A stretch of DNA of 64,000 nucleotides from Flavobacteriales bacterium UBA952. GTDB lineage: Bacteria; Bacteroidota; Bacteroidia; Flavobacteriales_D; Crocinitomicaceae. The DNA lies in the NCBI GenBank assembly GCA_905182495.1, contig CAJJBU010000008.1, forward strand, positions 40,907-104,906. The letters run 5' to 3'. Shown here piece by piece: positions 35,889 through 46,700 of the stretch. Both the position numbers and the translations under genes were made by a program. The notes beneath the pieces were generated by a model that had not been told where the DNA came from, did not search any database, and was given only the letters and a program-made list of their open reading frames with translations. Each line of letters opens with the position of its first letter. The first letter of the stretch is position 1.

Positions 35889-37353
35889 CCTCTGCCCTCT
35901 TTATCGCTTCCATCTCTTCTTTTGAAAATCTTCGAATTCGTATATTTAAAAATCCATAAATCATGGTCATAATAGGACTAATCAAGTTGAAAAAGCAGAA
36001 CATCCAATAACTTCCCGTGGCAACTCCGAGCACGCCAGCATGATACGCACCACACGTATTCCAAGGAATTAAAGGTGAAGTTACCGTACCAGAATCTTCT
36101 AAAGTTCTACTTAAATTCTCTGGCTTTAAACCCCTGTCTTCGAACTCTTTAGAAAACATTCTACCAGGCACGACAATAGCCAAATACTGATCCGAAGTTG
36201 TCGCATTAAAAAAGATGCATGTCCCTGCCGTTTTAGCAATCAAGGAGCCTGCCGACTCTATTTTACTAATAAAGCTTGATGTGATTTTCTTGAGCATGCC
36301 TGTCACTTCCATAGCGCCTCCAAAGCACATAGAACAAACGACCAAATAAATTGTATTGAACATCCCGTACATACCACTTGTGGACAATAAATCATTGACA
36401 TCCTGACTACCTGTTTCGATACTTGAATCAAATAAAACAGTATTAAAAAACACTTTAGTAGAAGAAAAGAAAAAATTATCTGAAATTCCCGATAATTGAT
36501 TCACAATATTCGGTTGTGCAATAAAAGCCGCAAGCAAACCTGCAACCGTACCAAGAATAAGAGCAGGAAGGGCTTTTAATTTCATGATAATTGCAGCAAT
36601 TACCACAGCAGGAACCAAAAACAACCAAGGTGTAATTACAAAAGTCTGACCCAAGGTCTTTTGCATATTAACAATTCCGGCTATATCCATTTTTGTATTC
36701 ATGGACAGTCCCATACACAAAAATATAATTAGGGTGATGATGAGGGTGGGAACCGTAGTATACATCATATATCGAATATGGGTAAATAGATCTGTTCCCG
36801 CCATTGCAGGCGCTAAGTTTGTAGTGTCGGACAAGGGGGACATCTTATCACCAAAATAGGCACCTGAAATAATTGCTCCAGCAACCATACCTTCTGAGAT
36901 GCCCATCACTTTTCCGATACCTAGTAAAGCGATACCAACTGTTGCGATAGTACTCCATGAGCTACCTGTTGCCAAAGCAACGATCGCACAGATTACACAA
37001 GTGGCCATAAGGAAGAAGCTTGGGTCTAATAAATCAAGACCATAGTAAATCATCGTTGGAACAACTCCCGAAATCATCCAAGCGCCGCTTAAGGCACCAA
37101 TAACGAGGAGTATAAGAATAGCGCCAAAAGCTGATTTTAGGCTTTTAAACATTCCTTTAAAAACAGCCTTTAAAGAGAAGCCCTGTCTCATTCCTATTAC
37201 AGTAGCCACTATAGCCCCAATAAGGAGAGAAATCTGATTAGGCCCACTGGTAGCATCTTCAAAGACAAAGCCATTAAAAACAAGCAAAGCGATTAAAACA
37301 ATTATTGGAATAAAAGATTCACTAAAGTTCGGTTGCCTAGTGTTTTCCGTCAT
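35875..37353 (-). CDS. nhaC: NhaC-family Na+/H+ antiporter
   Basis: A 492-residue inner-membrane antiporter with 11-12 hydrophobic helices. Family-typical blocks are [18 protein letters not shown] (near 147) , [26 protein letters not shown] (near 178, polar residues of the ion path) and [21 protein letters not shown] [12 protein letters not shown] near 435. The NhaC group exports Na+ for H+; some members exchange amino acids or malate/lactate, so the substrate is not certain. Intact. TATTTTTG at 37378-37371 is a plausible promoter box. Divergent from uvrA. Confidence 0.88.
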   Translation of the reverse strand: MTENTRQPNFSESFIPIIVLIALLVFNGFVFEDATSGPNQISLLIGAIVATVIGMRQGFSLKAVFKGMFKSLKSAFGAILILLVIGALSGAWMISGVVPTMIYYGLDLLDPSFFLMATCVICAIVALATGSSWSTIATVGIALLGIGKVMGISEGMVAGAIISGAYFGDKMSPLSDTTNLAPAMAGTDLFTHIRYMMYTTVPTLIITLIIFLCMGLSMNTKMDIAGIVNMQKTLGQTFVITPWLFLVPAVVIAAIIMKLKALPALILGTVAGLLAAFIAQPNIVNQLSGISDNFFFSSTKVFFNTVLFDSSIETGSQDVNDLLSTSGMYGMFNTIYLVVCSMCFGGAMEVTGMLKKITSSFISKIESAGSLIAKTAGTCIFFNATTSDQYLAIVVPGRMFSKEFEDRGLKPENLSRTLEDSGTVTSPLIPWNTCGAYHAGVLGVATGSYWMFCFFNLISPIMTMIYGFLNIRIRRFSKEEMEAIKRAEAKSA

Positions 37354-37436
37354 ATACTTAATGTTTGAACCAAAAATACATATAATATTTAATGGTCTTT
37401 CGAACCCTCTTTGCCTTCATCTGTTAATTTTGTAAT

Positions 37437-40202
37437 ATGAATGAATCCATAGTCATTAAAGGAGCACGTGTTCACAATCTAAAAAACATAGATGTGGAAA
37501 TACCCCACGGCTCTTTTACGGTGATTACAGGTGTTTCTGGTTCAGGAAAGACTTCATTGGCTTTTGATACTTTATTTGCAGAAGGACAAAGACGTTTTAT
37601 CGAAAGCATGTCTTCCTATGCAAGGCAATTTTTAGGCAAGCTTGACAAACCAGACATGGATTCTATGAAAGGGATCGCCCCCTCTATTGCTATTCAACAA
37701 AAAGTAAGCTCCAATAATCCACGTTCGACGATTGGCACAACGACGGAAATCTATGATTATCTAAAATTACTTTTTGCCCGGACAGGTATTACCTATGATC
37801 CGAACACCAATGAACCGGTAACAAAGCATACCACTAGTGATGTTATCGCCTATCTTAAAAGCTTGGCTTCCGATCAAAAAGTCGCCATCCTATCTCCGCT
37901 AACAAACCCAAATGAAAATAAAATACAACTACTTCATAAACAGGGTTTTAAAAGAATTTATATAAATAATAAGTTTATAAATATTTCGGATTACAAATTC
38001 GTGAAAAAAGACCAACCTCACCTCGTTATTGACCGCATTGTTTGTGACTTTACTGAAGAAAGTAATTTAGGGCGTTGTGCTGATTCAATAGATATGTCAT
38101 TTGACGAAGGGGATGGTTACTGCGTAGTCTTAAATCCTACATCAAATCAAATAACGACTTTTTCTAAAAGGTTTGAATCTAGTGGACTTTCATTTCAGGA
38201 GCCTAACGTTCATTTCTTTGCATTCAACAATCCGTTTGGCGCATGTAAAACTTGCGAAGGTTTTGGTAAGATTTTAGGAATTGATGAAAAACTCGTGATT
38301 CCCAACAGTGCATTGAGCGTCTATGAAGGCGCAATTGCACCTTGGCGGGGAGAAGTCATGGGTAAATTTCTAAACAAACTGATTTATGCCGCTGATTCAT
38401 TCGATTTCCCTATACATCGACCAGTTCATGATCTAACACCTGAGCAATACGAGCTGCTTTGGATTGGCAATAAGCATTTCATGGGGCTGCACGACTTCTT
38501 CAAGGATATCGAAAGGCAAACCTATAAAATTCAGTATCGCGTTATGCTTTCAAGATACCGGGGAAGAACGACCTGCCATGAATGCCAAGGAACCCGGCTT
38601 CGTGGAGATGCAGCCTATGTGAAAATAGATGGGAAATCAATACAAGAACTGGTTTTAATGCCGGTAAGTCGAAGCCTTTCCTTTTTCAAAAATTTAGAAG
38701 ACAACTTTAACGATACGAGTATCAGCAAAAGAATCTTGCCTGAGATTACCAATAGACTATGTTATCTATGTGAAGTTGGGCTTGGCTACCTTACACTTAA
38801 CAGACAATCAAACACCTTATCGGGTGGGGAATCGCAAAGAATACACTTAGCAACATCTTTAGGAAGCTCACTTGTTGGCTCGATATACATTTTAGATGAG
38901 CCATCCATAGGATTACACCCCAAAGACACCGAAAACCTCATAGGCGTCCTTAAACGACTTCAAGAATTAGGCAATACGGTCATTGTTGTAGAGCATGAAG
39001 AAGAAATAATGAGAGCCGCGGATCGAATTATCGATATCGGACCTAAAGCAGGTGTTTTCGGTGGAGAGATCATTTTCAATGGCACATTTAAAGAACTTTA
39101 CAAATCAAAAAATAGCTTAACCGCAGCCTATTTAACAGGCAAGGAACGCATTCCTATACCTGAAAAGCGGCGTAAATGGAAAAATAAAATAAGGATTGAG
39201 GGAGCCAAACAGTTCAATTTAAAAAACATAAATGTTGACATCCCGCTCAACTGCCTTACCTGTGTGACGGGTGTTTCTGGCTCGGGAAAATCATCTTTAA
39301 TTGGAGACATTCTATACCCTGCGCTACGAAAGACAAAAGGAATCAGCAATGATCCGCAAGGGGAATATTCAAATATTACAGGTGATCTAAATTCGATTCA
39401 GAACATTGAATTCATAGATCAAAACCCAATAGGAAAATCCTCAAGAAGTAATCCTGTTACCTATGTGAAAGCATTTGATGAAATACGTGATTTATACTCT
39501 AGACAAAAGCTTGCTCAAATAAGGGGATACAAACCTGGATTCTTCTCATTCAATGTGCAAGGCGGAAGGTGTGAAGATTGCGAGGGTGAGGGAACAATCA
39601 CAGTGGGGATGCAATTCATGGCTGATGTTCATTTAGAATGCGAGACCTGTCATGGAAAGCGGTATAAAACAGAAACACTTGACGTACAATACAGAGGCAA
39701 GTCTATATTTGACCTACTTGAGACCAGCCTTGAGGATGCGCTTTCCTTTTTCAGTGAAAATTCCGAACGGTTGGAATCCAAAATACTTAAAAAAATTCAA
39801 CCACTAGTTGATGTTGGACTAGGCTATCTAAAACTAGGACAGGCTTCAAGTACGATGAGCGGTGGCGAAGCCCAGCGCATCAAGCTAGCTTCATTTTTAG
39901 CCAAAGGCAATAAACTAGGCTCAACCTTATTCATCTTCGACGAACCCACCACAGGATTGCATTTTTATGACATTGAAAAACTGCTCCTAGCCTTTAATGC
40001 TTTGATCTATCAAGGACATAGCATACTCGTGATAGAACACAACACAGAGGTTTTTAAATGCGCTGATCATATTATTGATTTAGGACCAGAAGGGGGTGAA
40101 AATGGCGGCTATATTCTATTTGAAGGAACACCTGAAGCTCTTTTAAAGGAATCTAAAAATGAAACCGCCCGTTTCTTAAGAAAAACATTTCAAGTCGATT
40201 AA
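37437..40202 (+). CDS. uvrA: Excinuclease ABC subunit A
   Basis: Damage-recognition ATPase of nucleotide excision repair; its dimer scans DNA and loads UvrB. The 921-residue protein has two ABC modules: Walker A GVSGSGKTS (32-40) and GVSGSGKSS, signature motifs LSGGESQR and MSGGEAQR, Walker B ILDEPSIGLHP and IFDEPTTGLH. Zinc-finger cysteines are seen in CKTCEGFG...CHECQG and CEDCEGEG...CETCHG. Complete and intact. TAATTTTG at 37425-37432 ends four bases before the ATG, so a leaderless mRNA is possible. cmk follows 28 bp downstream, probably cotranscribed. Confidence 0.97.
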   Translation: MNESIVIKGARVHNLKNIDVEIPHGSFTVITGVSGSGKTSLAFDTLFAEGQRRFIESMSSYARQFLGKLDKPDMDSMKGIAPSIAIQQKVSSNNPRSTIGTTTEIYDYLKLLFARTGITYDPNTNEPVTKHTTSDVIAYLKSLASDQKVAILSPLTNPNENKIQLLHKQGFKRIYINNKFINISDYKFVKKDQPHLVIDRIVCDFTEESNLGRCADSIDMSFDEGDGYCVVLNPTSNQITTFSKRFESSGLSFQEPNVHFFAFNNPFGACKTCEGFGKILGIDEKLVIPNSALSVYEGAIAPWRGEVMGKFLNKLIYAADSFDFPIHRPVHDLTPEQYELLWIGNKHFMGLHDFFKDIERQTYKIQYRVMLSRYRGRTTCHECQGTRLRGDAAYVKIDGKSIQELVLMPVSRSLSFFKNLEDNFNDTSISKRILPEITNRLCYLCEVGLGYLTLNRQSNTLSGGESQRIHLATSLGSSLVGSIYILDEPSIGLHPKDTENLIGVLKRLQELGNTVIVVEHEEEIMRAADRIIDIGPKAGVFGGEIIFNGTFKELYKSKNSLTAAYLTGKERIPIPEKRRKWKNKIRIEGAKQFNLKNINVDIPLNCLTCVTGVSGSGKSSLIGDILYPALRKTKGISNDPQGEYSNITGDLNSIQNIEFIDQNPIGKSSRSNPVTYVKAFDEIRDLYSRQKLAQIRGYKPGFFSFNVQGGRCEDCEGEGTITVGMQFMADVHLECETCHGKRYKTETLDVQYRGKSIFDLLETSLEDALSFFSENSERLESKILKKIQPLVDVGLGYLKLGQASSTMSGGEAQRIKLASFLAKGNKLGSTLFIFDEPTTGLHFYDIEKLLLAFNALIYQGHSILVIEHNTEVFKCADHIIDLGPEGGENGGYILFEGTPEALLKESKNETARFLRKTFQVD

Positions 40203-40230
40203 TGCAAAGCAATGCTTATTTTTGAGCGCA

Positions 40231-40920
40231 ATGAAGAAACAAATTACAATTGCCATTGATGGATTTTCTGCCTGTGGAAAAAGCACTTTAGCCAAAGCAC
40301 TAGCAGCGAAGCTAGGATACTCCTTTATCGATTCAGGCGCGATGTATAGAGGAGCGGCACTATTCTTCTACAGGTTAGGCTATGTATCCGATAAGCATCT
40401 CAACGAAGAGGCAATACAAAAATCCATGCAAGACCTGAAGCTGCGTTTTAAAATTAGCGGCAGCAAAAATTGTCTATTCCTAGGAGACGAAAACATAGAT
40501 AACGAAATAAGAGAGGCCCATGTTGCAGGGATCGTTTCCAAGGTCGCTACCATCAAAGCGATTCGTATTCAATTGGTGAAACAGCAACAAGAAATGGGTG
40601 CTAATGGTGCAATTGTAATGGACGGAAGAGACATCGGCTCTGTCGTATTCCCCAATGCAGAGCTTAAGCTATTTCTTACTGCGAATCCTGAAATTCGAGC
40701 CCAAAGAAGATTTGCTGAATTACAAGGCAAAGGAATACCTCAATCAATGGAGGACGTAAAATCAAACCTTACCCAAAGAGACCATGTAGATTCAACGCGT
40801 GAAGAAAGTCCTCTTATTCAGGTTGAGGATGCAATTGTTTTAGACAACAGTGAACTATCCAAATCAGAGCAGTTACAATGGGTTCTAGAACTTGTTAATA
40901 AAAGAAGAGAAAGCGTCTAG
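40231..40920 (+). CDS. cmk: Cytidylate kinase
   Basis: Phosphorylates CMP and dCMP with ATP. The 229-residue protein has P-loop GFSACGKST (near 10-18), FIDSGAMYRGAAL (nucleotide-binding), the insert NEIREAHVAGIVSKVA, and MDGRDIGSVVFPNAELK followed by RAQRR. I start at ATG 40231 (MKKQITIAIDGF); an in-frame TTG at 40222 is less likely. It overlaps the convergent GT90 gene by four bases. Confidence 0.94.
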   Translation: MKKQITIAIDGFSACGKSTLAKALAAKLGYSFIDSGAMYRGAALFFYRLGYVSDKHLNEEAIQKSMQDLKLRFKISGSKNCLFLGDENIDNEIREAHVAGIVSKVATIKAIRIQLVKQQQEMGANGAIVMDGRDIGSVVFPNAELKLFLTANPEIRAQRRFAELQGKGIPQSMEDVKSNLTQRDHVDSTREESPLIQVEDAIVLDNSELSKSEQLQWVLELVNKRRESV

Positions 40921-41846
40921 GCTATTTGCCCCCCTAACCTAAAATAGACTTCGAGAACTTTTATACAAAGTAAATCCTCAAAATCATTATTTTGAAATCT
41001 TGCCACATGCTTGTGCGCATTTTCAATGATTTTCTCGGCCTCTTTTATATGATTTGCGTAATAATTGATCTTGTCTTCTAAGTCACTGTAATCTTCAGCA
41101 AGCTCGACATAATGAACTCCAGGGGCTAGAACGCCCTCCATAAACCAAGTCTCATACATTGGTTTAGGCATAAAACATAAAGAATTCGAGGACATGGCCC
41201 ACTTTAAATTGGTAGCGACATCATTACCCTCGGGACAAAAAACAAACTTGTATTGCAACTGGTTAGAAACGGAAAGATAGTCTTTCTGCCATGGCCCCCT
41301 TTCCTTTGTCTTGTTTGTTTGACCAACATTACAATGCGGATTATTCCAAAATTCTTGAACAAACTCTTTTCTTAACGCCTTATATGCCCCGCCACGCCAT
41401 ACCAATTGATCTTTCTTTTCAGAAAATGAAACCGTATCATCAACCCATGTAAAATGTCTCTTTTTATTGAGCTTAAACAAAACAGAATTCGCATTTGCAC
41501 CATGAATAGGTCTCGCCTTGATTAAGGTGGGAAAAGGATTCACATTTGTATCATCACCGAACTTATAAACAAAGCGAGCCTGACCCGGGAAATAGCGCAA
41601 AAAATCTTTTAAATCTAGATAATAGTCGGTGCCTCTCGTTCTTTTAAAGTCTTTTATGGCAACACCGTGAGAAGGTATCTCAAAGTTTTGATTGATTTTC
41701 AGATAGTAATTGAGTCTATAATTCAACTCCTCTTGATCGCAATGCTTTTCAAATTCCAAAAGACGCTCATAATTGCGTTCAAAAAAAGCATTTGGAAGTG
41801 CATTGTATCCAAATCGTTTGATATAATAGAATAATTTAAATGCCAT
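40917..41846 (-). CDS. Glycosyltransferase family 90 (CAP10/LpsA-like)
   Basis: A 309-residue soluble glycosyltransferase of the GT90/CAP10 group, which adds xylose, glucose or related sugars to lipopolysaccharide or other glycans. Family residues: LVWRGGAYKALRKEF (near 147), KYKFVFCPEGNDVATNLKWAMSSNSLCFMP-type block (FVFCPEGNDVATNLKWAM, near 208) and ETWFMEGVLAPGVHYVEL. The RGG and EGND-xxT-xLKW elements are nucleotide-sugar contacts. No signal peptide. It has no other polysaccharide gene nearby. Codon use normal. Downstream on plus is the 373-bp spacer. Confidence 0.85.
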   Translation of the reverse strand: MAFKLFYYIKRFGYNALPNAFFERNYERLLEFEKHCDQEELNYRLNYYLKINQNFEIPSHGVAIKDFKRTRGTDYYLDLKDFLRYFPGQARFVYKFGDDTNVNPFPTLIKARPIHGANANSVLFKLNKKRHFTWVDDTVSFSEKKDQLVWRGGAYKALRKEFVQEFWNNPHCNVGQTNKTKERGPWQKDYLSVSNQLQYKFVFCPEGNDVATNLKWAMSSNSLCFMPKPMYETWFMEGVLAPGVHYVELAEDYSDLEDKINYYANHIKEAEKIIENAHKHVARFQNNDFEDLLCIKVLEVYFRLGGQIA

Positions 41847-41938
41847 TTATTTGTTAATACTTCAATTAAATCAGAAAGAATAAGCTTACCAACATCGTCT
41901 AGAGCGTATACCCTATCGATGAGAAGACAATGTATTAA

Positions 41939-42123
41939 TTACATTCCAACGCCGTGCCCCTCTCTATAATAAGTGGGATGTACGGCCCCTTCACCATCAA
42001 TCCAATCAATTACGGCATTTCCACATTTGAATTCGGGGTATTGAATTTATTCTCTTGTTAATTCCTCTAATATCTATTTTCTCTATCAGGGTCCTTTACA
42101 CTCAATTCTGCAACTCGAAACAT
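41939..42123 (-). pseudogene. Possible remnant of a small gene in a 373-bp spacer
   Basis: The spacer 41847-42219 holds no intact gene. On the minus strand ATG 42123 opens MFRVAELSVKDPDRENR, which then shifts frame; a second frame continues with EELTRE, a stop, then YPEFKCGNAVIDWIDGEGAV and TYYREGHGVGM before a stop at 41939. Both pieces look like real protein sequence (balanced composition), so this is either a decayed gene or a short gene with sequencing errors. I do not recognise the family. Confidence 0.3.
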
Positions 42124-42219
42124 GACCCAAATTATCTGATTTTTTTTTAATTTTTACAATTGTACTTAATGTTCAGTTTAAGTCCATATTCATTAAGCGT
42201 TATACATTGTTACACAACC

Positions 42220-43200
42220 TTATTTTTGATTCAACATTTCTTTTATCCCTCCTAATGAACTTAGAACACCCGTTGCTTCAAATGGCATATAAATAGTCTT
42301 GTTATCTTTTCCTGAAACCATTTTTTGTAGAGTCTCAATGTATTTTGTTGCAATTAAATAATTAATTGGGTCTCCATTTTTTGTGTTAATTGCATTAGTT
42401 ACTAGCTTTATAGCCTCCGCTTCTGCTTCTGCAGTTAGTATTCTTGCTTGCGCATGCCCCTCTGCTTTCAGTATGTCCGATTTTTTTTCCCCTTCTGCTT
42501 TTGTGACTTCACTTTCTTTAATCCCTTCTGCTTCTAAAATCTTTGCACTTTTTTGTCCTTCAGCCTCTAAGACGGATGCTCTTCTATCCCTTTCTGCTCT
42601 CATTTGCTTTTCCATTGCTTGCATAATGTCTGCTGGAGGGGAAATATCCTGTAGTTCAACTCTGTTAACTTTAACCCCCCATTTATTCGTAGCATCATCA
42701 AGTATTGAACGTAGTTTTGTGTTAATGGTGTCTCTGGAACTTAATGATTGATCTAATTCAAGTTCACCGATTACATTTCTTAATGTTGTTTGAGTCAGTT
42801 TCTCTATTGCATCAGGTAAATTCTCAATTTCATAGACCGCTTTAACAGGATCCATTATTTGAAAGTAGAGTAATGCATTAATTTGAATATTAACATTATC
42901 CTTTGTAATAACATTTTGCTTTGGAAAATCATAAACCGTTTCTCTTAAATCAATTTTTGATTTCTGTTTAAAACGAATTTGCTTTTGTTCATCTAGACTT
43001 TCTACGATATATCGCCAGGTTATGTCTCTAGGTTTGTCTATCACTGGCCAAATAATATTTATTCCTGAATTTAATGTCCGACTATATTTTCCAAGTCTTT
43101 CAATAATCACAACTTCTGATTGTTGCACAATTTTAAATCCTGATATTGCAAAAATTAATACAAAAACTGCAATTGCTCCTGCGATAATAATTAGTCCCAT
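42220..43200 (-). CDS. SPFH/Band-7 membrane protein (stomatin/QmcA-like)
   Basis: A 326-residue protein with one N-terminal membrane helix (3-22), the SPFH domain starting FKIVQQSEVVIIERLGKYS (about 23-41) and spanning to about 200, and a coiled-coil rich in EAEG repeats (EAEGQKSAKILEAEGIKESE, about 215-275). Such proteins form large membrane microdomain cages. The C-terminal region is short and polar. It follows nfeD by 6 bp on the same strand, the classical stomatin-NfeD operon. No protease domain in either partner. Intact. Confidence 0.92.
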   Translation of the reverse strand: MGLIIIAGAIAVFVLIFAISGFKIVQQSEVVIIERLGKYSRTLNSGINIIWPVIDKPRDITWRYIVESLDEQKQIRFKQKSKIDLRETVYDFPKQNVITKDNVNIQINALLYFQIMDPVKAVYEIENLPDAIEKLTQTTLRNVIGELELDQSLSSRDTINTKLRSILDDATNKWGVKVNRVELQDISPPADIMQAMEKQMRAERDRRASVLEAEGQKSAKILEAEGIKESEVTKAEGEKKSDILKAEGHAQARILTAEAEAEAIKLVTNAINTKNGDPINYLIATKYIETLQKMVSGKDNKTIYMPFEATGVLSSLGGIKEMLNQK

Positions 43201-43206
43201 AATAAT

Positions 43207-43641
43207 TTATTTTAAAGGTTTAACGAATAATATAATGCTTTCAATTGCAACAACTTTTATAGTTGTCCCAACTTTTATAATTTCATTATTTTTTGTTGAG
43301 GCCTTCCAATCATCCCCATCAATTTTCACTCTTCCAGTATTTTCAAAATGATTAATCTCTTGAGTGACTGACCCAGTCCTGTCTATTAGCGCATCTATGT
43401 TTGTTTTCTCGTTGTTTTCTCGATATCCATATTTGGTGATTATTGGCCTAATCAGAAAATAAGTTAACGCAACACCAAAGGCGAATAAAAGGATCTGCCA
43501 ATTTGTTTCTAGTCCTAAATAGCTTCCTACTGATGCGGATAGAAGCCCTATACCAATTGAGCCTGAAATAAAACCTGTAGTAAATATTTCAAGAATAAAT
43601 GCAACTATTCCAATTGTCACTAAAATATGCCATTGATCCAT
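43207..43641 (-). CDS. NfeD-family membrane protein
   Basis: A 144-residue short-form NfeD: three or four membrane helices (about 5-25, 27-45, 48-68) and a C-terminal OB-fold domain (DALIDRTGSVTQEINHFENTGRVKIDGDDWKA), ending in VKPL. The long form has a ClpP-like protease domain, absent here. It partners with the SPFH protein next door and probably anchors it in the membrane. A TATCTTTA box about 40-50 bp upstream may be its promoter. Confidence 0.9.
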   Translation of the reverse strand: MDQWHILVTIGIVAFILEIFTTGFISGSIGIGLLSASVGSYLGLETNWQILLFAFGVALTYFLIRPIITKYGYRENNEKTNIDALIDRTGSVTQEINHFENTGRVKIDGDDWKASTKNNEIIKVGTTIKVVAIESIILFVKPLK

Positions 43642-43743
43642 TTTATTTATGTTTTATTTTTTTAGTGAAGTAAAACTTAAAACTAAAGATACCACTTTAT
43701 TCCCCATTATGAAGCCCTTTAGGCTGGGCTATAGGAGTAGGGC

Positions 43744-46700
43744 TTATTTGATAAGTGTGATATGTCCTGTCAGTTGAAAGGTTCTTTGGTCATACCATCT
43801 GAAGTTAATTTTCCAGGTATAGATGCCATCCTGACAAAGCTGCCCTCCATTATGTGTCGCATCCCAACCCTGACTGATATCTGTGGTCTCGAACACACGC
43901 TCTCCCCAACGGTTATAGATATCTAAATTATAGCGCTTCACATTACCTGGGCTTGAGTAAACAGGGATCCATAGATCATTTACATTGTTTCCATCAGGCG
44001 TGAATGTGTTTGGCGCATACAAGAAAGGGTCGTTAAAAAAGATGACCATTCCTTGTGTGGTGTCGGTGCATCCTTCATCTGTAAGAGCAAGGAGGTTAAC
44101 ATAGAAGGTATCGACGATATTTGGGCTATAGGTATAAACACCAGGCTCAAACCCTAGAAAATCCTGTTCAGACTCTCCCATATTCCACACATAGGTATCA
44201 CCACCATCAGATTCATTGCTAATATTTGTTGTCGGCACATCTGGGAACAGATAAACCGGATCGATATTCATTGCTGCTGTTGGAGTTTGGTACACCGTAA
44301 TAAAGTCATTATAGGTCACATCGTTGAAGCAGCCATTGTCATCGTAAGCAGTCAAAGAAACCGAATAAAGCCCTCCTGTTTCATAGCTATTGAATACGTT
44401 TTCACAACCATTGAAGGTGTTTCCATTTCCAAAATCCCACTCACAGTCCGCCGTAGCATTGGAGGTATTGGTGAACTGAACCACCAAAGGACTACATCCT
44501 GATAAGACATCCACATCTAATGAAATCTGAAGTTCAGGAGGCTCATCAAGAAAAATCTCTATTGAAGTAAAGCAACCTAAGGTATCGAGTATTTCAGCAC
44601 TAAAGTTTCCTGTCTCCAAAGAATCAATACCAATGGTAGTATCGCTGGTATTCCATAAATAAGTATAAGGTGCTGTTCCGCCAACGGGAATGAGGGTCAA
44701 CTCGCCGTTACTGTATTCAAAGCACGAAGGTAAAACTTCGTCATAGGTCACCGTCAGTGGTGCCTCTGGTTGGGTTACCGTAGCTGTTTCTTGATAAACA
44801 CAGTTGTTGGAATCAATGACATTCAAGACATAGTCTCCCGTTAATAGAGAATCTATAAAGAGCGTCGTGTCTACAATTGGTAAATCCCAATTCCATTGGT
44901 AAGGAAGCGTTCCTCCACTGATCTCTGTCAGGACATCCCCTGTAGAATCCCCAAAGCAGGAAACATTAAGAATTGTGAAATCTATATCAAGTGGCGCATC
45001 AGGTTGGGTCAGCAACACCGAGAGGGTATCTGAGCAAAGCAAAGAATCTGTCACCAATACCGCATAAGGTCCAAAAGGAATGTCTGCTAAGTCTTCTGTA
45101 GCAAAAGCACCACTGTTCCAATCAAACACATATCCAGTCGAAGCCGGGGTTCCACCACTCACAGTCAAATCAACTGCGCCCGTCGCATCTCCAAAGCAAA
45201 GAATGTCTACCTGCGTGGCACTCAAGGCGATTGGGGCCAAGGGTTGGTCAATAAATACACTCAAGGAATCCACACACTGATTGGTGTCGGTTACAACCAC
45301 CTGATAGGTTCCTGTAACCAAGGAGTCAACATCTTGTAAGGTATCTCCTGTATTCCATACATAGCTGTATGCAGGTGTTCCACCCGTAACGTTCAAATCT
45401 ATAGACCCTGTCGTATCTCCAAAACAGAATACGTTAATAGAGTCCATACTTAAGGTTAATGGTGCAAGAGGTTCTGTGACAGTTACAGGGTATAGTGTCA
45501 CACAGCTATTACTATCTGTAATCACGACCTCATAAGTTCCTGCAATCAGGCTATCTATATCCTGAAGCGTATCTAGGTTGCTCCACAAGTATTGGTAAGG
45601 TGCCGTGGCTTCACTTACCGTCAAGTCAATCCATCCATCACTACCACCAAAGCAATTTACATTGGAAACGGTGTCTTGAATGACCAAGAGCGTTGGTGAT
45701 ACAATCACGGTATCTATGACAAATACACAGGCATTTGAATCTGTAACCGTTAAAAGATAAGGTCCCACTGCAAGGCTGTCAATATATGCTGTAATGGAAT
45801 CGTTAGACCATAAATAGGAATAAGGCAGGACTCCTCCACTGATTGTGGCATCGATTGTTGCTAAAGAATCTCCAAAGCAAATGTTGTCTGTGACCTCCAA
45901 AGCACCTGATAATGGTGCTAGGGGTTCGTTGATCGTGGTACTCGTAACAAAGAAACATCCGTTGGTATCCGTTACTATAACTGTGTAGGTTCCTGCAGGT
46001 AAAGAATCTACCACTGTTGTTGTATCTGCAGTACCCGTATCCCATAGGTAAGAATAGGCTTCTACACCTCCTTGGGCAACCACAGAAACGGTTCCCGTAC
46101 TATCGCCATGACAAAGTACATCTATGGAGTCTGCTTGGGCAGTCAATAATGTTGGTTCCGTTACGGTAACCGTAATGGTATCCATACACAACAGAGAGTC
46201 TGTGACCACAACCGAGTAGTCTCCAGCAATAAGGCTATCGATAAATAAGGAATCCTCAGTATTGGACCACAAGTAAGTATAAGGTGCCGTCCCTCCTGTA
46301 GCAGTGACTGTTGCCGTTCCATTATCTTCTGAGAAACAGATCACAGGTGTCATCTCCACGCTCAAGCTAAGGGGTGCGTTTGGTTGAGTAAGCGTCATGC
46401 TTAGACTCGTCGTACAACCTTTGAAATCTTGCACATCAACGGTATAGGTTCCAATAAAGAGATCGGTGAGGTCCTCAGAAAGTGCAGCATTACTCCAAAC
46501 GTAGCTGTAGCTTCCGTTACCTCCCACGACCGTGAGGTCGATAAAGCCATCATTGCCACCAAAACATGAGATGTTAGAAGAATCTGCAGTTACTGAAATT
46601 GGTGCCAAAGGCTCGTTAATGGTAAGTGTAACACTTGCTGTACACAAATTCTCATCGGTTAGCAATAAGGTATAGTCTCCAGCTATCAAAGAATCTAAAT

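Noticed and set aside
43690..43740. AGCCC...GGGCT hairpin as terminator of the SprB-type gene
   Set aside because: Short stem and no T-run on the minus strand.
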